A stretch of DNA of 64,000 bases from Halobacteriovorax sp. DA5 (GTDB taxonomy: Bacteria; Bdellovibrionota; Bacteriovoracia; Bacteriovoracales; Bacteriovoracaceae), in NCBI RefSeq assembly GCF_002903145.1, contig NZ_PPDJ01000001.1:496001-560000 (forward strand), written 5' to 3'. The translations under genes were made by a program, and so were the position numbers. A model generated the notes under the pieces. That model saw nothing but the letters and a program-made list of their open reading frames with translations. It made no database searches and had not been told where the DNA came from. Below are positions 8,677 through 16,239 of this stretch, one piece after another; position 1 is the stretch's first letter; each line of letters starts with the position of its first letter.

Positions 8677-9743
8677 TCACAAAGTGGGGATAAGATCGTT
8701 CTAAGTTGGCTACCATTTAACTCGGCCTGATATGGTGAGTAACCACTTGGTCCATCACCCATAATATTCTTATCATCTAAAATGATTTTTCGATCAGGAC
8801 ATCTTCTATCTTTATATGCATCAGCTAATCCCAAATTATGGGCGAGTTCATGGATATAAAGCTTACATCTTTTTTGATCATTAATATTTGCAACGTTTGC
8901 AAATTTATGAGTTGCCCATTCTTTGGCCGTAGGCCTTTTGTGTTCCTTAGAGATGGTAATCGTGTGATCGCATTTGAATCGATCCATGATGCCAGTCTCT
9001 TCTTTTAAATCGACATTAAGCTTTAGCCCGTGTCTTGCGTAAAAATCTTTCACACAAGGCATTGAGTTTCTTACAAGTGCCATTGATTCTTCTTTGTCTT
9101 TCTCATTACCGTCAAACTTTAGGTAGAGTGAGACATCGACATTGACAAGGCCTTCTTTAATGTAGGTTTTATACTTTGTCTTTGTTCCAACATACTTAAA
9201 GAGGTCGCTATTTTTATCACAAAGTGATTGCGATTTATAATCGACCTCGACTACCGAGTCTTCATGTCGATTTTCCAGACAGCTTTTAATATAAGTGCTC
9301 TTATTAGCATAGTATGAGATTCTTCTTTCGCTGCTACCATACTTTAAATTCCACCCTTCAAATTCTCGATCAGTTGAAAAGTAGAGGAGTTCATTATTTA
9401 GGCAAAGATTCTTATCCTTCACAGCATTTATATTTTTAAGTTCACCCGTTACTGATCTAACGACGAGCTTACTTTCTAATGCCTGAAACTCTTCTTTTAA
9501 TGGCCTTAATCTTTCTATAATATCTTTATTCTCTTTTTGTAGTCTTGCTATTTCTGCTGCCGTTTCTTGGGGTTTGAGCATGCGATGATAGAGAGTGTTC
9601 TTCTTTGATACCTTTTCTTGATTCTTATTAAACTGAGAATGAAGTCGATTAATTTCTAACTCTAATTCGTAATAGGTATCGAGATCACCTGCATGAGTAG
9701 GTAAGGAGACGGCAAATATAAGAAGGCTTATAAAATAGAACAT
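8673..9743 (-). CDS. Secreted metzincin-like zinc metalloprotease
   Basis: The 356 residues start with a short signal peptide (cleavage expected after THAG, ~19). A coiled-coil stretch (~22-95) follows, and the catalytic motif HELAHNLGLAD lies at 298-308. This is HExxHxxGxxD, the metzincin pattern with Asp as third ligand, as in snapalysin. NIMGDG (~327-332) provides a Met-turn candidate. Several Cys could form disulfides. It is a plausible periplasmic or secreted protease, possibly used against prey envelope proteins if the organism is a predator (inference). No pro-domain is recognised. The strand is opposite to the kinase gene, and a 410-bp gap precedes it. Confidence 0.8.
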   Translation of the reverse strand: MFYFISLLIFAVSLPTHAGDLDTYYELELEINRLHSQFNKNQEKVSKKNTLYHRMLKPQETAAEIARLQKENKDIIERLRPLKEEFQALESKLVVRSVTGELKNINAVKDKNLCLNNELLYFSTDREFEGWNLKYGSSERRISYYANKSTYIKSCLENRHEDSVVEVDYKSQSLCDKNSDLFKYVGTKTKYKTYIKEGLVNVDVSLYLKFDGNEKDKEESMALVRNSMPCVKDFYARHGLKLNVDLKEETGIMDRFKCDHTITISKEHKRPTAKEWATHKFANVANINDQKRCKLYIHELAHNLGLADAYKDRRCPDRKIILDDKNIMGDGPSGYSPYQAELNGSQLRTILSPLCD

Positions 9744-9844
9744 GTTTTCTTTTCGGTATAAAAGTAAAAAAAATTACTTTTAAATATGTAATGGGAAGTT
9801 ACTAAGATTCTGATATTACATGCTTTTTGTCTTGGGGAGCTAAT

Positions 9845-9870
9845 AAAAAAGCCAGTAAACTGGCCTTTTC
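9845..9870. terminator. Rho-independent terminator
   Basis: GCCAGT (9851-9856) and ACTGGC (9859-9864) form a stem flanked by A6 on the left and CTTTT on the right. It can act on either strand; the minus-strand reading has the longer T-run, which would stop transcripts arriving from the 10.7-kb gene. Confidence 0.7.
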
Positions 9871-10115
9871 AATAACTATTTTAATGGGTAAATTTCTTGT
9901 CCTTTTGCTTCCACACAGGCAAATAGTTAGGCATGCTCAGTACTATCCTTATTCTTTTCTTCTAGATCGTAGTACTTATTCAAGAGATTGAAATAATCTA
10001 GCCTGAAACTTGCTAAGTTTTGTTCACTCAGATTTAATGATCCATGGGTAAATGAGAATAAAAGTACTGTGAATGGGTACTATTTTTTTATGTTTTAATA
10101 TGTGTTGTTGAATTA

Positions 10116-10140
10116 GGCCGAAAAGGAGCTCTTCTCGGCC
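10116..10140. repeat. 25-bp imperfect palindrome downstream of the AGxDxPTD-repeat gene
   Basis: GGCCG at 10116 pairs with CGGCC at 10136-10140, with most of the interior also self-complementary around GAGCTC. It starts 14 bp past the stop codon of the minus-strand gene. It is probably a transcript-end hairpin, though it lacks a T-run. Confidence 0.5.
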
Positions 10141-10153
10141 AATCGATATATCC

Positions 10154-10690
10154 TTAAAGTTTGATTCTAGTGCTATCAATCATAACTGCAACATAGAAGT
10201 CACGATTGAAGAAGTATGGAACATCAGTAGGGTAATCAATACCAGCTTCTGCTTTCACAATTTTTACAACTTCAGATACATTAATAACTTCACCGCTTGT
10301 TAGCTTCCATAATAGGTTGTCATTAACATCAAAAGTAAGTCTAACAGGGTAGCGAAATTTACTTTCTAATACTAGGACTCTTTGAAATTTCGTCCAATAT
10401 GGTGCTTGGATATCTGTCGGATAATCTGTACCTGCTTCTGCGCGAACTAACTCGGCATGGTCAGTATAAACTGGAATTCTAACTCCATTATAAAGTGATA
10501 GAACGTAATCGTATTGAGGAGCCGGTGCATCAGTTGGAAAGTCGATACCTGCTACAGAGTTATCAATATGCATTGTGCTTATCGCTGGGTGGGCCATTGG
10601 GCCAGCACTAACGATAGGGCCTGCAAATATTGGGTTAATTAGATGTAATGCCATTAAGATAAAAGCGATGATTTCAATTTTTAGTTTCAT
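10154..10690 (-). CDS. Secreted protein with three AGxDxPTD repeats
   Basis: The 178 residues begin with a signal peptide (hydrophobic 6-23, cleavage near FAG). The mature part carries the octapeptide AG-x-D-[FY]-PTD three times (47-54, 86-93, 149-156), with the last two preceded by AE. The spacing is irregular (39 and 63 residues). I do not recognise a family. The motif is acidic and could bind metal or a partner, but that is speculation. AAGGGAG lies upstream of the ATG. It is divergent from a TIGR02147-type regulator, with a 21-bp inverted repeat between the two, which suggests regulation by that protein. A palindromic hairpin follows the gene. Confidence 0.75.
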   Translation of the reverse strand: MKLKIEIIAFILMALHLINPIFAGPIVSAGPMAHPAISTMHIDNSVAGIDFPTDAPAPQYDYVLSLYNGVRIPVYTDHAELVRAEAGTDYPTDIQAPYWTKFQRVLVLESKFRYPVRLTFDVNDNLLWKLTSGEVINVSEVVKIVKAEAGIDYPTDVPYFFNRDFYVAVMIDSTRIKL

Positions 10691-10763
10691 ATAAGTACTC
10701 CCTTTAGAAAAATAGTTTCAATTGATATTGAACAGGAGTAGATTTAACAAGCAATAAAATATG

Positions 10764-10784
10764 TGTATATATTTTTTATATACA
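10764..10784. promoter_or_regulatory. Inverted repeat between divergent genes (candidate operator)
   Basis: TGTATATA (10764-10771) and TATATACA (10777-10784) flank a T5 spacer in the 138-bp gap between the secreted repeat protein and the TIGR02147-type regulator. It is well placed to control both. It could also simply be AT-rich promoter sequence. Confidence 0.4.
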
Positions 10785-10828
10785 TTTTGTCCCTTGAATG
10801 TTTATTTTTAATATACTATTCTTCGTAA

Positions 10829-11632
10829 ATGGAAATATTCGAGTTTAAAAATTATCATAAATTTCTTCGTTACTTGATTCTCGAGGCTTATGCACAAAGG
10901 GGACTTCAGGCAAAGTTATCAAAGGCAATTGGTTGCCAAGCTGCATATCTATCGCAGGTATTGAAGGAAAAGGCCGATCTAAGTGAAGATCAAGCGTATA
11001 AATTAAGTGTATTTTTTAACTTCTCCAAAATTGAAACAGAATATTTCTTAAATCTAATTCGCTACGCTAGGGCCTCAACTCACGAACTTAAAAGTTACTT
11101 GAAGTACAAGGGCGAGAAAATTGCTGAGGAAGCAGGTAATCTAGCTTCTAGAGTCAATTCAATGGTTATTGACGATGAAAATGAGCAATATAAAGACTAT
11201 TTTATCTCATGGATACCGTCTGCGATACACATCGCGACTAGTTGTCCCAAGTTACAAACAATTCCTAATCTGGCCAATCACTTTGCACTAAGTGAGAAAA
11301 AAGTTAGATCAACTCTTATCTACTTAGAAAAGCTTGGCCTAGTTGAAAAACATGATCAAAACTACATCTTTAGCGGAAAGTCTATACACCTTCCATTTGA
11401 GTCTTGGCTAAACACACCTCATCAGATGGCAAAGAGAATACAAGTGTTAGACATCATTGCCAAAGAAGAGCCTAATAATATTCATTATTCTTCTACATTT
11501 ACGATTGATGAAAAAGATTTCTTACCTCTAAAGGAGAAAATTTTAAAGCTAATTCAATCCACTCAAGATGACATTAAGGAATCTGGAACAGAAGTTGTTT
11601 GTGGCCTGAATATTGATTTATTTGAAACTTAA
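10829..11632 (+). CDS. TIGR02147-family regulator
   Basis: 267 residues. The family is abundant in Fibrobacter and Bdellovibrio-like bacteria and is annotated as putative regulators. The N-terminal part (KNYHKFLRYLILEAYAQRG...LSKAIGCQAAYLSQVLKEKADLS) is a helix-turn-helix of Cro/C1 type. The central region (~145-185) has a second winged-helix-like segment (LSEKKVRSTLIYLEKLGLVE), and the C-terminal part is an alpha/beta domain ending NIDLFET. It probably binds DNA and senses an unknown cue. It is divergent from the AGxDxPTD-repeat secreted protein. The upstream region is very AT-rich and no clear ribosome-binding site is visible before the ATG. Confidence 0.82.
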   Translation: MEIFEFKNYHKFLRYLILEAYAQRGLQAKLSKAIGCQAAYLSQVLKEKADLSEDQAYKLSVFFNFSKIETEYFLNLIRYARASTHELKSYLKYKGEKIAEEAGNLASRVNSMVIDDENEQYKDYFISWIPSAIHIATSCPKLQTIPNLANHFALSEKKVRSTLIYLEKLGLVEKHDQNYIFSGKSIHLPFESWLNTPHQMAKRIQVLDIIAKEEPNNIHYSSTFTIDEKDFLPLKEKILKLIQSTQDDIKESGTEVVCGLNIDLFET

Positions 11633-11674
11633 TTAAAATAGGATAGCTCTATACTGCTTAGAACTCTTGATCCA

Positions 11675-11881
11675 CTAACTTTTTCTTTTCTTGAAGCCCC
11701 AAGGGCAATGGCGGCAGCCATACTTACAGCATTTTCTCATGCGTTTAAGGCGTACTTCTGTTGAAACAATACCGCCTGTAACAGGGTCCTTATAATAGTC
11801 TTCACCATTTTTGACGGCCTCGTCATGTAGAATGCGGTACTGTTGTTTTAGGTTATTCTTTTTATTCTTATTTCTAGACAT
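11675..11881 (-). CDS. DUF5522-like small Cys protein
   Basis: The 68 residues include a YYKDPVTGGIVSTEVRLKR segment followed by KCCKYGCRHCPWG, which matches the DUF5522 pattern (CCxxGCRHCP). The four Cys and one His (~51-60) could bind zinc or an iron-sulfur centre. The N-terminus is Lys/Asn-rich. Function is unknown; homologues are small cytoplasmic proteins in many Gram-negative bacteria. It is separated by only 8 bp from the next minus-strand gene and is likely co-transcribed with it. Confidence 0.75.
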   Translation of the reverse strand: MSRNKNKKNNLKQQYRILHDEAVKNGEDYYKDPVTGGIVSTEVRLKRMRKCCKYGCRHCPWGFKKRKS

Positions 11882-11889
11882 ATATTAAG

Positions 11890-12390
11890 TTATGCCGCCT
11901 GTACTTGTTTGGAACTTTCCTCTAATGCAGCAACTCCACTTTTATAATCTTTTGTGAACTTAATAAACTTATATAAGTAGATTGAGCAAACAGCAATGGC
12001 AAAGTAAGCAAAGTGCCTAATCGCTATTTGAATATTTTCGTATTGTATTAAAGAAAGCTTTCCAATCCAGTAACCTACAAAGGTTGAGATGAGGAAGCTG
12101 TCGCGAATACAATAAAATGCAACGGCCGTAATAATCATGGAGTCATCTGAGGCCAACATTAATTCACCTCTTCTAGATCTTGCACCAATGATAAATTGAA
12201 ACTTTTTAACATTCATATAAGAAATTTCAATTTCTTCACCTACATAAATATGGTCAGCGATATATGTAGTTGTGATGACATTCTTAAGTTTGGTACCATC
12301 TTCAAATTCAAGAAATGTGTACTCTCTAGTTTTTCCCTTTACCTTAGATGAGCCATATCCAATAACTTTTGATTTAACTGTTGAAGCCAC
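11890..12390 (-). CDS. Hypothetical membrane protein with N-terminal beta-rich domain
   Basis: 166 residues, not recognised. The start is a GTG with GAGGAGAAAGC just upstream. Residues 1-80 look like a small beta-rich soluble domain (SKVIGYGSSKVKGKTREYTFLEFEDG...YVGEEIEISYM). Two hydrophobic segments follow (~85-108 and ~122-143) and then a short charged tail. The layout resembles inner-membrane proteins of the DUF3592 kind, but the match is weak. It is probably in an operon with the DUF5522-like gene downstream. Confidence 0.6.
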   Translation of the reverse strand: MASTVKSKVIGYGSSKVKGKTREYTFLEFEDGTKLKNVITTTYIADHIYVGEEIEISYMNVKKFQFIIGARSRRGELMLASDDSMIITAVAFYCIRDSFLISTFVGYWIGKLSLIQYENIQIAIRHFAYFAIAVCSIYLYKFIKFTKDYKSGVAALEESSKQVQAA

Positions 12391-12503
12391 GCTTTCTCCT
12401 CACTTTATTAACGTTCAATAGTCGGCTTAGCGGGCGAAAATCTTTAATTGATGTGGTTTTAGATATTAGAAACACTTCCTAGTGATTATTCTTATTATGC
12501 CTC

Positions 12504-12818
12504 TCAGTATTTTGTCTTACGCCCACCAGTACCACTTCCAAGTGCAAGGTCTTTTTTTGATACCGTTCCATCGCGTTTCATTTTTTCTATCGTTTCTAAA
12601 TTCCCACGATACATCTTCTCTATCTTTTGAATGGCCCATGGATTTTTTCTAATAAATTTTAAAATTTTATTAAACATGGGAGGCTCATCATTGAAACTAT
12701 TGATCTCTGTCATTGCATAGATTTCTTTACAGCCAAAGAGATTGATAACATCTGTTAACATCATCTTTAAAGTTACACCCTCTAAGGGGTCTTTCTTGCG
12801 ATTTGTTTGATCATTCAT
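12504..12818 (-). CDS. VF530-family (DUF2132) putative DNA-binding protein
   Basis: 104 residues. The family signature is clear: KDPLEGVTLKMMLTDVINLFG (10-30) and KILKFIRKNPWAIQKIEKMY (50-69), matching the 'DPLHGxTLxxILxxLV...LKFLRKTPWARxKVExLY' pattern. VF530 of Vibrio was proposed from structure to bind DNA; no cellular role is established. A C-terminal extension of about 30 residues (Gly/Lys-rich) goes beyond the core domain. It stands alone, with no obvious operon partner. Confidence 0.8.
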   Translation of the reverse strand: MNDQTNRKKDPLEGVTLKMMLTDVINLFGCKEIYAMTEINSFNDEPPMFNKILKFIRKNPWAIQKIEKMYRGNLETIEKMKRDGTVSKKDLALGSGTGGRKTKY

Positions 12819-13100
12819 TTTTTTTACCTAGTTTTATATTGTTTAAGATATGGTAACTTATAAAGTGTTATACATCCATTTACACTTTATTGCTTGGTTA
12901 AGTTGGCAAGGAGCTGTAGTTCCATGGGTTTTATCTTTGCGCATGGTCAACGAAAAGTGATCTTGCACGAAATGTTCTTTTTTAGATAGTAAGCTAGTTT
13001 GCAGGGGAGTCGACTTTTGCTCCTGCGTCGTCGACACGATGGCATCCATGCCATCGACCGCCAAAAGCAATTAGATCTGATACTAATATCAACAAAAACA
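12819..13100. other. Intergenic region with a GC-richer inverted-repeat segment
   Basis: No convincing gene. The segment around 13005-13065 is visibly richer in G+C than its surroundings and carries repeated GTCGAC and a perfect dyad (13038-13055). It lies just past the terminator of tRNA-Ala. It could be a structured non-coding element or a scar of an integration next to the tRNA. Confidence 0.4.
13038..13055. repeat. Perfect 8-bp inverted repeat, GATGGCAT-cc-ATGCCATC
   Basis: The two 8-bp arms are separated by 2 nt within a GC-richer patch. There is no T-run beside it. Its role is unknown. Confidence 0.5.
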
Positions 13101-13130
13101 AAAAAGCCCACTCTTGCGAGTGGGCTTTTT
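13101..13130 (-). terminator. Rho-independent terminator of tRNA-Ala
   Basis: GCCCACTC (13106-13113) and GAGTGGGC (13118-13125) form an 8-bp stem with a TTGC loop. On the minus strand it is followed by TTTTTTGTTTTT, and it sits 10 bp past the tRNA 3' end. Confidence 0.9.
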
Positions 13131-13135
13131 TGTTT

Positions 13136-13211
13136 TGGTGGACCTTAGCGGGATCGAACCGCTGACCTCTTCGCTGCCAGCGAAGCGCTCTCCCAGCTGA
13201 GCTAAAGGCCC
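13136..13211 (-). tRNA. tRNA-Ala (anticodon GGC)
   Basis: 76 nt on the minus strand with encoded CCA. Acceptor GGGCCTT pairs with AAGGTCC (one G-U). The D stem is GCTC/GAGC, the anticodon stem CTTCG/CGAAG with loop CTGGCAG (GGC at 34-36), and the T stem AGCGG/CCGCT with loop TTCGATC. The discriminator is A. It reads GCC and GCU alanine codons. A strong terminator follows immediately. Confidence 0.97.
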
Positions 13212-13241
13212 TCAATTGAGATATTTTGTAGAAAGATAATA

Positions 13242-13262
13242 GCCAACCCTGGTGGGGTTGGC
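13242..13262 (-). terminator. Hairpin at the end of the 733-residue secreted protein gene
   Basis: GCCAACCC (13242-13249) pairs with GGGTTGGC (13255-13262), 5 bp past the stop codon of the minus-strand gene. The T-run after it is weak. Confidence 0.6.
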
Positions 13263-13266
13263 AATA

Positions 13267-15468
13267 TTATAATTCTGGTAAATCACCACTTTGATCAAGT
13301 TCACGAGCGATTTCTGCTTTCTTTGTGCTTACGGCCTCTTCGTAATCACGATAGAAACACTGGTTTTTGTAAGCTTCATTCTTTGTTGAAAAGCGCTCTG
13401 TACCTTGGATGAGGTACGGGATTCCGCCACTTTTATCCAGTAGCTCCTTACACCTTTTAAGAACATACTTTGCTCTTAGGCCCATACCTTTTTGTTTAAT
13501 CATCGGGTAGTAGATGGCACAAGAGTGGAGAGTGTCACGGTAGATATCGTCACGGCTTCCTTTATCAAGGGCGACTTTTACATTCTTGTTTAGAACCTTG
13601 ATAATCTCTTTTGCGAAAACCTTTTCAAAGTTTTTACGTGCTGTATTCATTAGTGGGATATTACTTGCTCCCACATTATCTCCACGAAGAAGGCTTTCTT
13701 GCATTCCACGATAAATTGGAACTAAGAAAATATACTTCGAGTAGTTTAAGCTATCTTGGTATGTAAGCTCAGGAGATTCAGCATATGGAAGGCCATATAA
13801 GAAGAATTCTTCAACTGTCCTGATATAGTTGTAAAAACTTGCATCAATTGTTTCAACTGAAAGTACATCACCATCAGATAGGTTATTTGCAAGATACGTA
13901 TAAGCAGCTTGAGAAAGGTCCTTGAAGCTGTCACACTGGCATGTTGGATTGTCGATATCACAATCCTCTGGCGTTAGTCCTTGTGTGTCTGTCACAACAT
14001 TTTCAAAATTAACGAGTGCCTTAAGGGCCTTTAGTGCTTTCTTAATTCTAATTGAAAACAGTGACGTTGCCTCTGGCCTTGTTGTCGTGTTTTCTAGGTC
14101 TTCTTCAAAGATTTGAATAACTTCAGTAATCGAGAAGTCCTTCTTGTTGTCGCGCCAATTATCTTCGGCCTCGATTACTTTATAAAGTCTTTCAACGTTT
14201 ACTGAGTTTCTAAGCTTTTCAGAAAGTCTTTCCTTATCGGCACCAAGGTCAGCTAAGGCCGGCTTAATTACTTCTTGGATATATTGCGTACGATCTTCAT
14301 CACGTGCAATAGCAGCTTCCTGACAGTCACTATTTTCTTTTACCCAGTACTTACCATCTTGGAACTCTCGACAGTAAACTTTAAGTTTAGAGTTGATATT
14401 TGTATACCAAGTCAGCATATGGGCCCACTCTGACCATGGGCGAATGTTTTGATAGCTATCATTCCACTCTTCAATCTCGTAAGGATTTGGTTGATAGAGC
14501 CTAAGTTTTGCTTGCTCTTTTTGTAGAGTGGCAATTGTTACAATTGTATCCTGTTGGTTTGCTGTCTCGTAAATATCACGAAGTTCACTAAGGATTCGTT
14601 GAAGACGAGGGTAGTGCTTTCTTAAGTTTTTTACTCTTTCAAAATCTTTTGTTGGAGTATCAAGCTCCTTAATATAATTGTACAGCCACTTTGCTTCTTC
14701 TCTTGTTGCATTTTTGCGACGAAGGTTACAAGTCATTGCATTGATATTCTTATAAGCACACTTGTAAGAGACGTAGTAGTTACGATTATTATAGAGATCT
14801 TCTAAAGCTTGGTTAGCATCATTACCTTTAAATTGAACGTATGAAACAAGACTGTCCACCATATTGGCAAGACCTGTTGAAGCCGCTGCTGTAAATAGGT
14901 TCGATCCAGGATAAAGTGCGCCTGCAACTTGACCCATAAGCATGATCGTTGGACGAATCATTTTTGTGCCAAGATCCTCATCACACTCTGGTGCCGCTCT
15001 AAGATCATCAAGAATCGTTGTGGCCATACTAAGCGAATCAACAATTCCATTATTACGGTTATTATCCGCATCAAGTAGTTCTTGTCGTCTGCGCTGTAGA
15101 CTTAGAATTTCTTGATCAAATTGTCCCGTATATGAGCTAGCTGTAACAAGCTTATAGACTTCACTCGAAATCGTCTCAAGGTTTGAGTCAATAATTGAAA
15201 GCTCACTAGAGCTTGAACGGTATTGTTCATTTAAAGAGGCGAGGAAGGCCTTTGAGTTGGCATATATTGACTGACAACGGTAGCGCTCATCATTAATATC
15301 TTTGATGGCCGTGATTAGTGAGTCGACAACTTCAAGGACTGCTTGGTCACTTACGAATTGACATGAGTTTGCAAGACGCCCGCTAAAAAGGATTGAGCTG
15401 TTAAATTGAGCCTTAGAAAACGTGGCCACCATCGTGATGGCCACTATTTTAATTATAATTTTAATCAT
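13267..15468 (-). CDS. Large secreted helical protein of unknown function
   Basis: 733 residues with a signal peptide (hydrophobic 2-18, cleavage after SKA). The mature protein is strongly helical and charged, with scattered Cys pairs (for example CDIDNPTCQC near 510) that suggest disulfides in an oxidising compartment. One weak hydrophobic patch (~170-200) is present. I recognise no catalytic motif or family. The next upstream gene on this strand encodes another secreted Cys-rich protein 64 bp away, so the two may be expressed together. Secreted, lineage-specific proteins of this sort are common in Bdellovibrio-like predators; a role at the prey interface is only a guess. Confidence 0.8.
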   Translation of the reverse strand: MIKIIIKIVAITMVATFSKAQFNSSILFSGRLANSCQFVSDQAVLEVVDSLITAIKDINDERYRCQSIYANSKAFLASLNEQYRSSSSELSIIDSNLETISSEVYKLVTASSYTGQFDQEILSLQRRRQELLDADNNRNNGIVDSLSMATTILDDLRAAPECDEDLGTKMIRPTIMLMGQVAGALYPGSNLFTAAASTGLANMVDSLVSYVQFKGNDANQALEDLYNNRNYYVSYKCAYKNINAMTCNLRRKNATREEAKWLYNYIKELDTPTKDFERVKNLRKHYPRLQRILSELRDIYETANQQDTIVTIATLQKEQAKLRLYQPNPYEIEEWNDSYQNIRPWSEWAHMLTWYTNINSKLKVYCREFQDGKYWVKENSDCQEAAIARDEDRTQYIQEVIKPALADLGADKERLSEKLRNSVNVERLYKVIEAEDNWRDNKKDFSITEVIQIFEEDLENTTTRPEATSLFSIRIKKALKALKALVNFENVVTDTQGLTPEDCDIDNPTCQCDSFKDLSQAAYTYLANNLSDGDVLSVETIDASFYNYIRTVEEFFLYGLPYAESPELTYQDSLNYSKYIFLVPIYRGMQESLLRGDNVGASNIPLMNTARKNFEKVFAKEIIKVLNKNVKVALDKGSRDDIYRDTLHSCAIYYPMIKQKGMGLRAKYVLKRCKELLDKSGGIPYLIQGTERFSTKNEAYKNQCFYRDYEEAVSTKKAEIARELDQSGDLPEL

Positions 15469-15532
15469 TAAAAAAACCTGTGTGTTGTGTTCTTGTGTGT
15501 ATTTATTTTTTTATTTTTTTAATCTTTAAATT

Positions 15533-16144
15533 TTATAGTCTGCGACGATCAACTTTACTTGGTCCTGAGATACAGCTTCTAAGTGCATCAACAACCTCTT
15601 CTTGATCGTTACATGAATATTTTGACTTACACTGCTTTTCAAAACAGGCTACATCAAAAGTCCCTGTACATTGGTTTGTAATCGCTTTTAAGTCTTCAAG
15701 ACTATCAAAGTCTCTTGGGTGAAGTCTTGAAAGAGCACTTGCTAAACAAGAGTTTTGAACAAGCCAAAGTCTCGAGTTAATAAAAGTGATCTCTGAGAAT
15801 TCATCACGATCATAACGGTACATATTCTTCATTGCTGTTTGATGAGCATATCCAGATACATACTGACAAGAGCGAGCAATTGAAACCATTTCTTCAATTT
15901 CATTTTGCTCATAGCTTGAAATAAGCTTCATTGATAAATCAATACATCCTAAGTCTAGTTGTCTTGAACATGCATCAAAGATCATACGATGCTCTGTTCT
16001 TGAACTACACTCACCTGGATTATTTGCACATAATTTCTCAACACATTGAGCTTGTGTATGAGATGGAATTTGTGGTGCTTGAAATTGCGCCATTGTACTA
16101 GTTAAGTAAACAATAGCAGCTAGCAAGATTACTGCTCTAAACAT
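15533..16144 (-). CDS. Secreted cysteine-rich protein of unknown function
   Basis: 203 residues. The ATG at 16144 is preferred because GGGGG lies 5 nt upstream; a TTG at 16156 would overlap that site. The signal peptide covers ~1-19 (cleavage after TMA-Q). The mature protein has 12 Cys, spaced as several CxxxxC-like and isolated residues, an even number consistent with six disulfides. Helical segments and no known domain. It lies upstream of the 733-residue secreted protein on the same strand, probably in one transcript. Location is probably periplasm, outer surface or medium. Confidence 0.75.
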   Translation of the reverse strand: MFRAVILLAAIVYLTSTMAQFQAPQIPSHTQAQCVEKLCANNPGECSSRTEHRMIFDACSRQLDLGCIDLSMKLISSYEQNEIEEMVSIARSCQYVSGYAHQTAMKNMYRYDRDEFSEITFINSRLWLVQNSCLASALSRLHPRDFDSLEDLKAITNQCTGTFDVACFEKQCKSKYSCNDQEEVVDALRSCISGPSKVDRRRL

Positions 16145-16239
16145 AAATACCCCCAAAAATTTCCTATTCTTATATAATTTTGGTGGGCCTATGCAAAGGG
16201 CTTTATAGTACGGCGCGGAGCGAAGTGTTCGAAATTACA

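Larger units (their letters stand above)
9744..10153. other. 410-bp intergenic region with two hairpins
   Basis: Contains a terminator (9845-9870) and a strong imperfect palindrome (10116-10140). On the minus strand around 10060-9908 there is an open frame of about 50 codons with protein-like composition, but it lacks ATG, GTG or TTG near its beginning, so it is not called as a gene. Confidence 0.4.

Noticed and set aside
9908..10062. Open stretch of about 50 codons on the minus strand with protein-like sequence (GSLNLSEQNLASFRLDYFNLLNKYY...)
   Set aside because: There is no ATG, GTG or TTG near its beginning and a stop lies just upstream; it may be a decayed gene fragment or chance.
12858..13070. 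Minus-strand open frame of 70 codons
   Set aside because: No ribosome-binding site, no family, and composition unlike the neighbouring genes; treated as part of the GC-richer intergenic patch.
12994..13215. Minus-strand open frame of 73 codons overlapping tRNA-Ala
   Set aside because: It reads through a tRNA gene and its terminator, so it is not coding.
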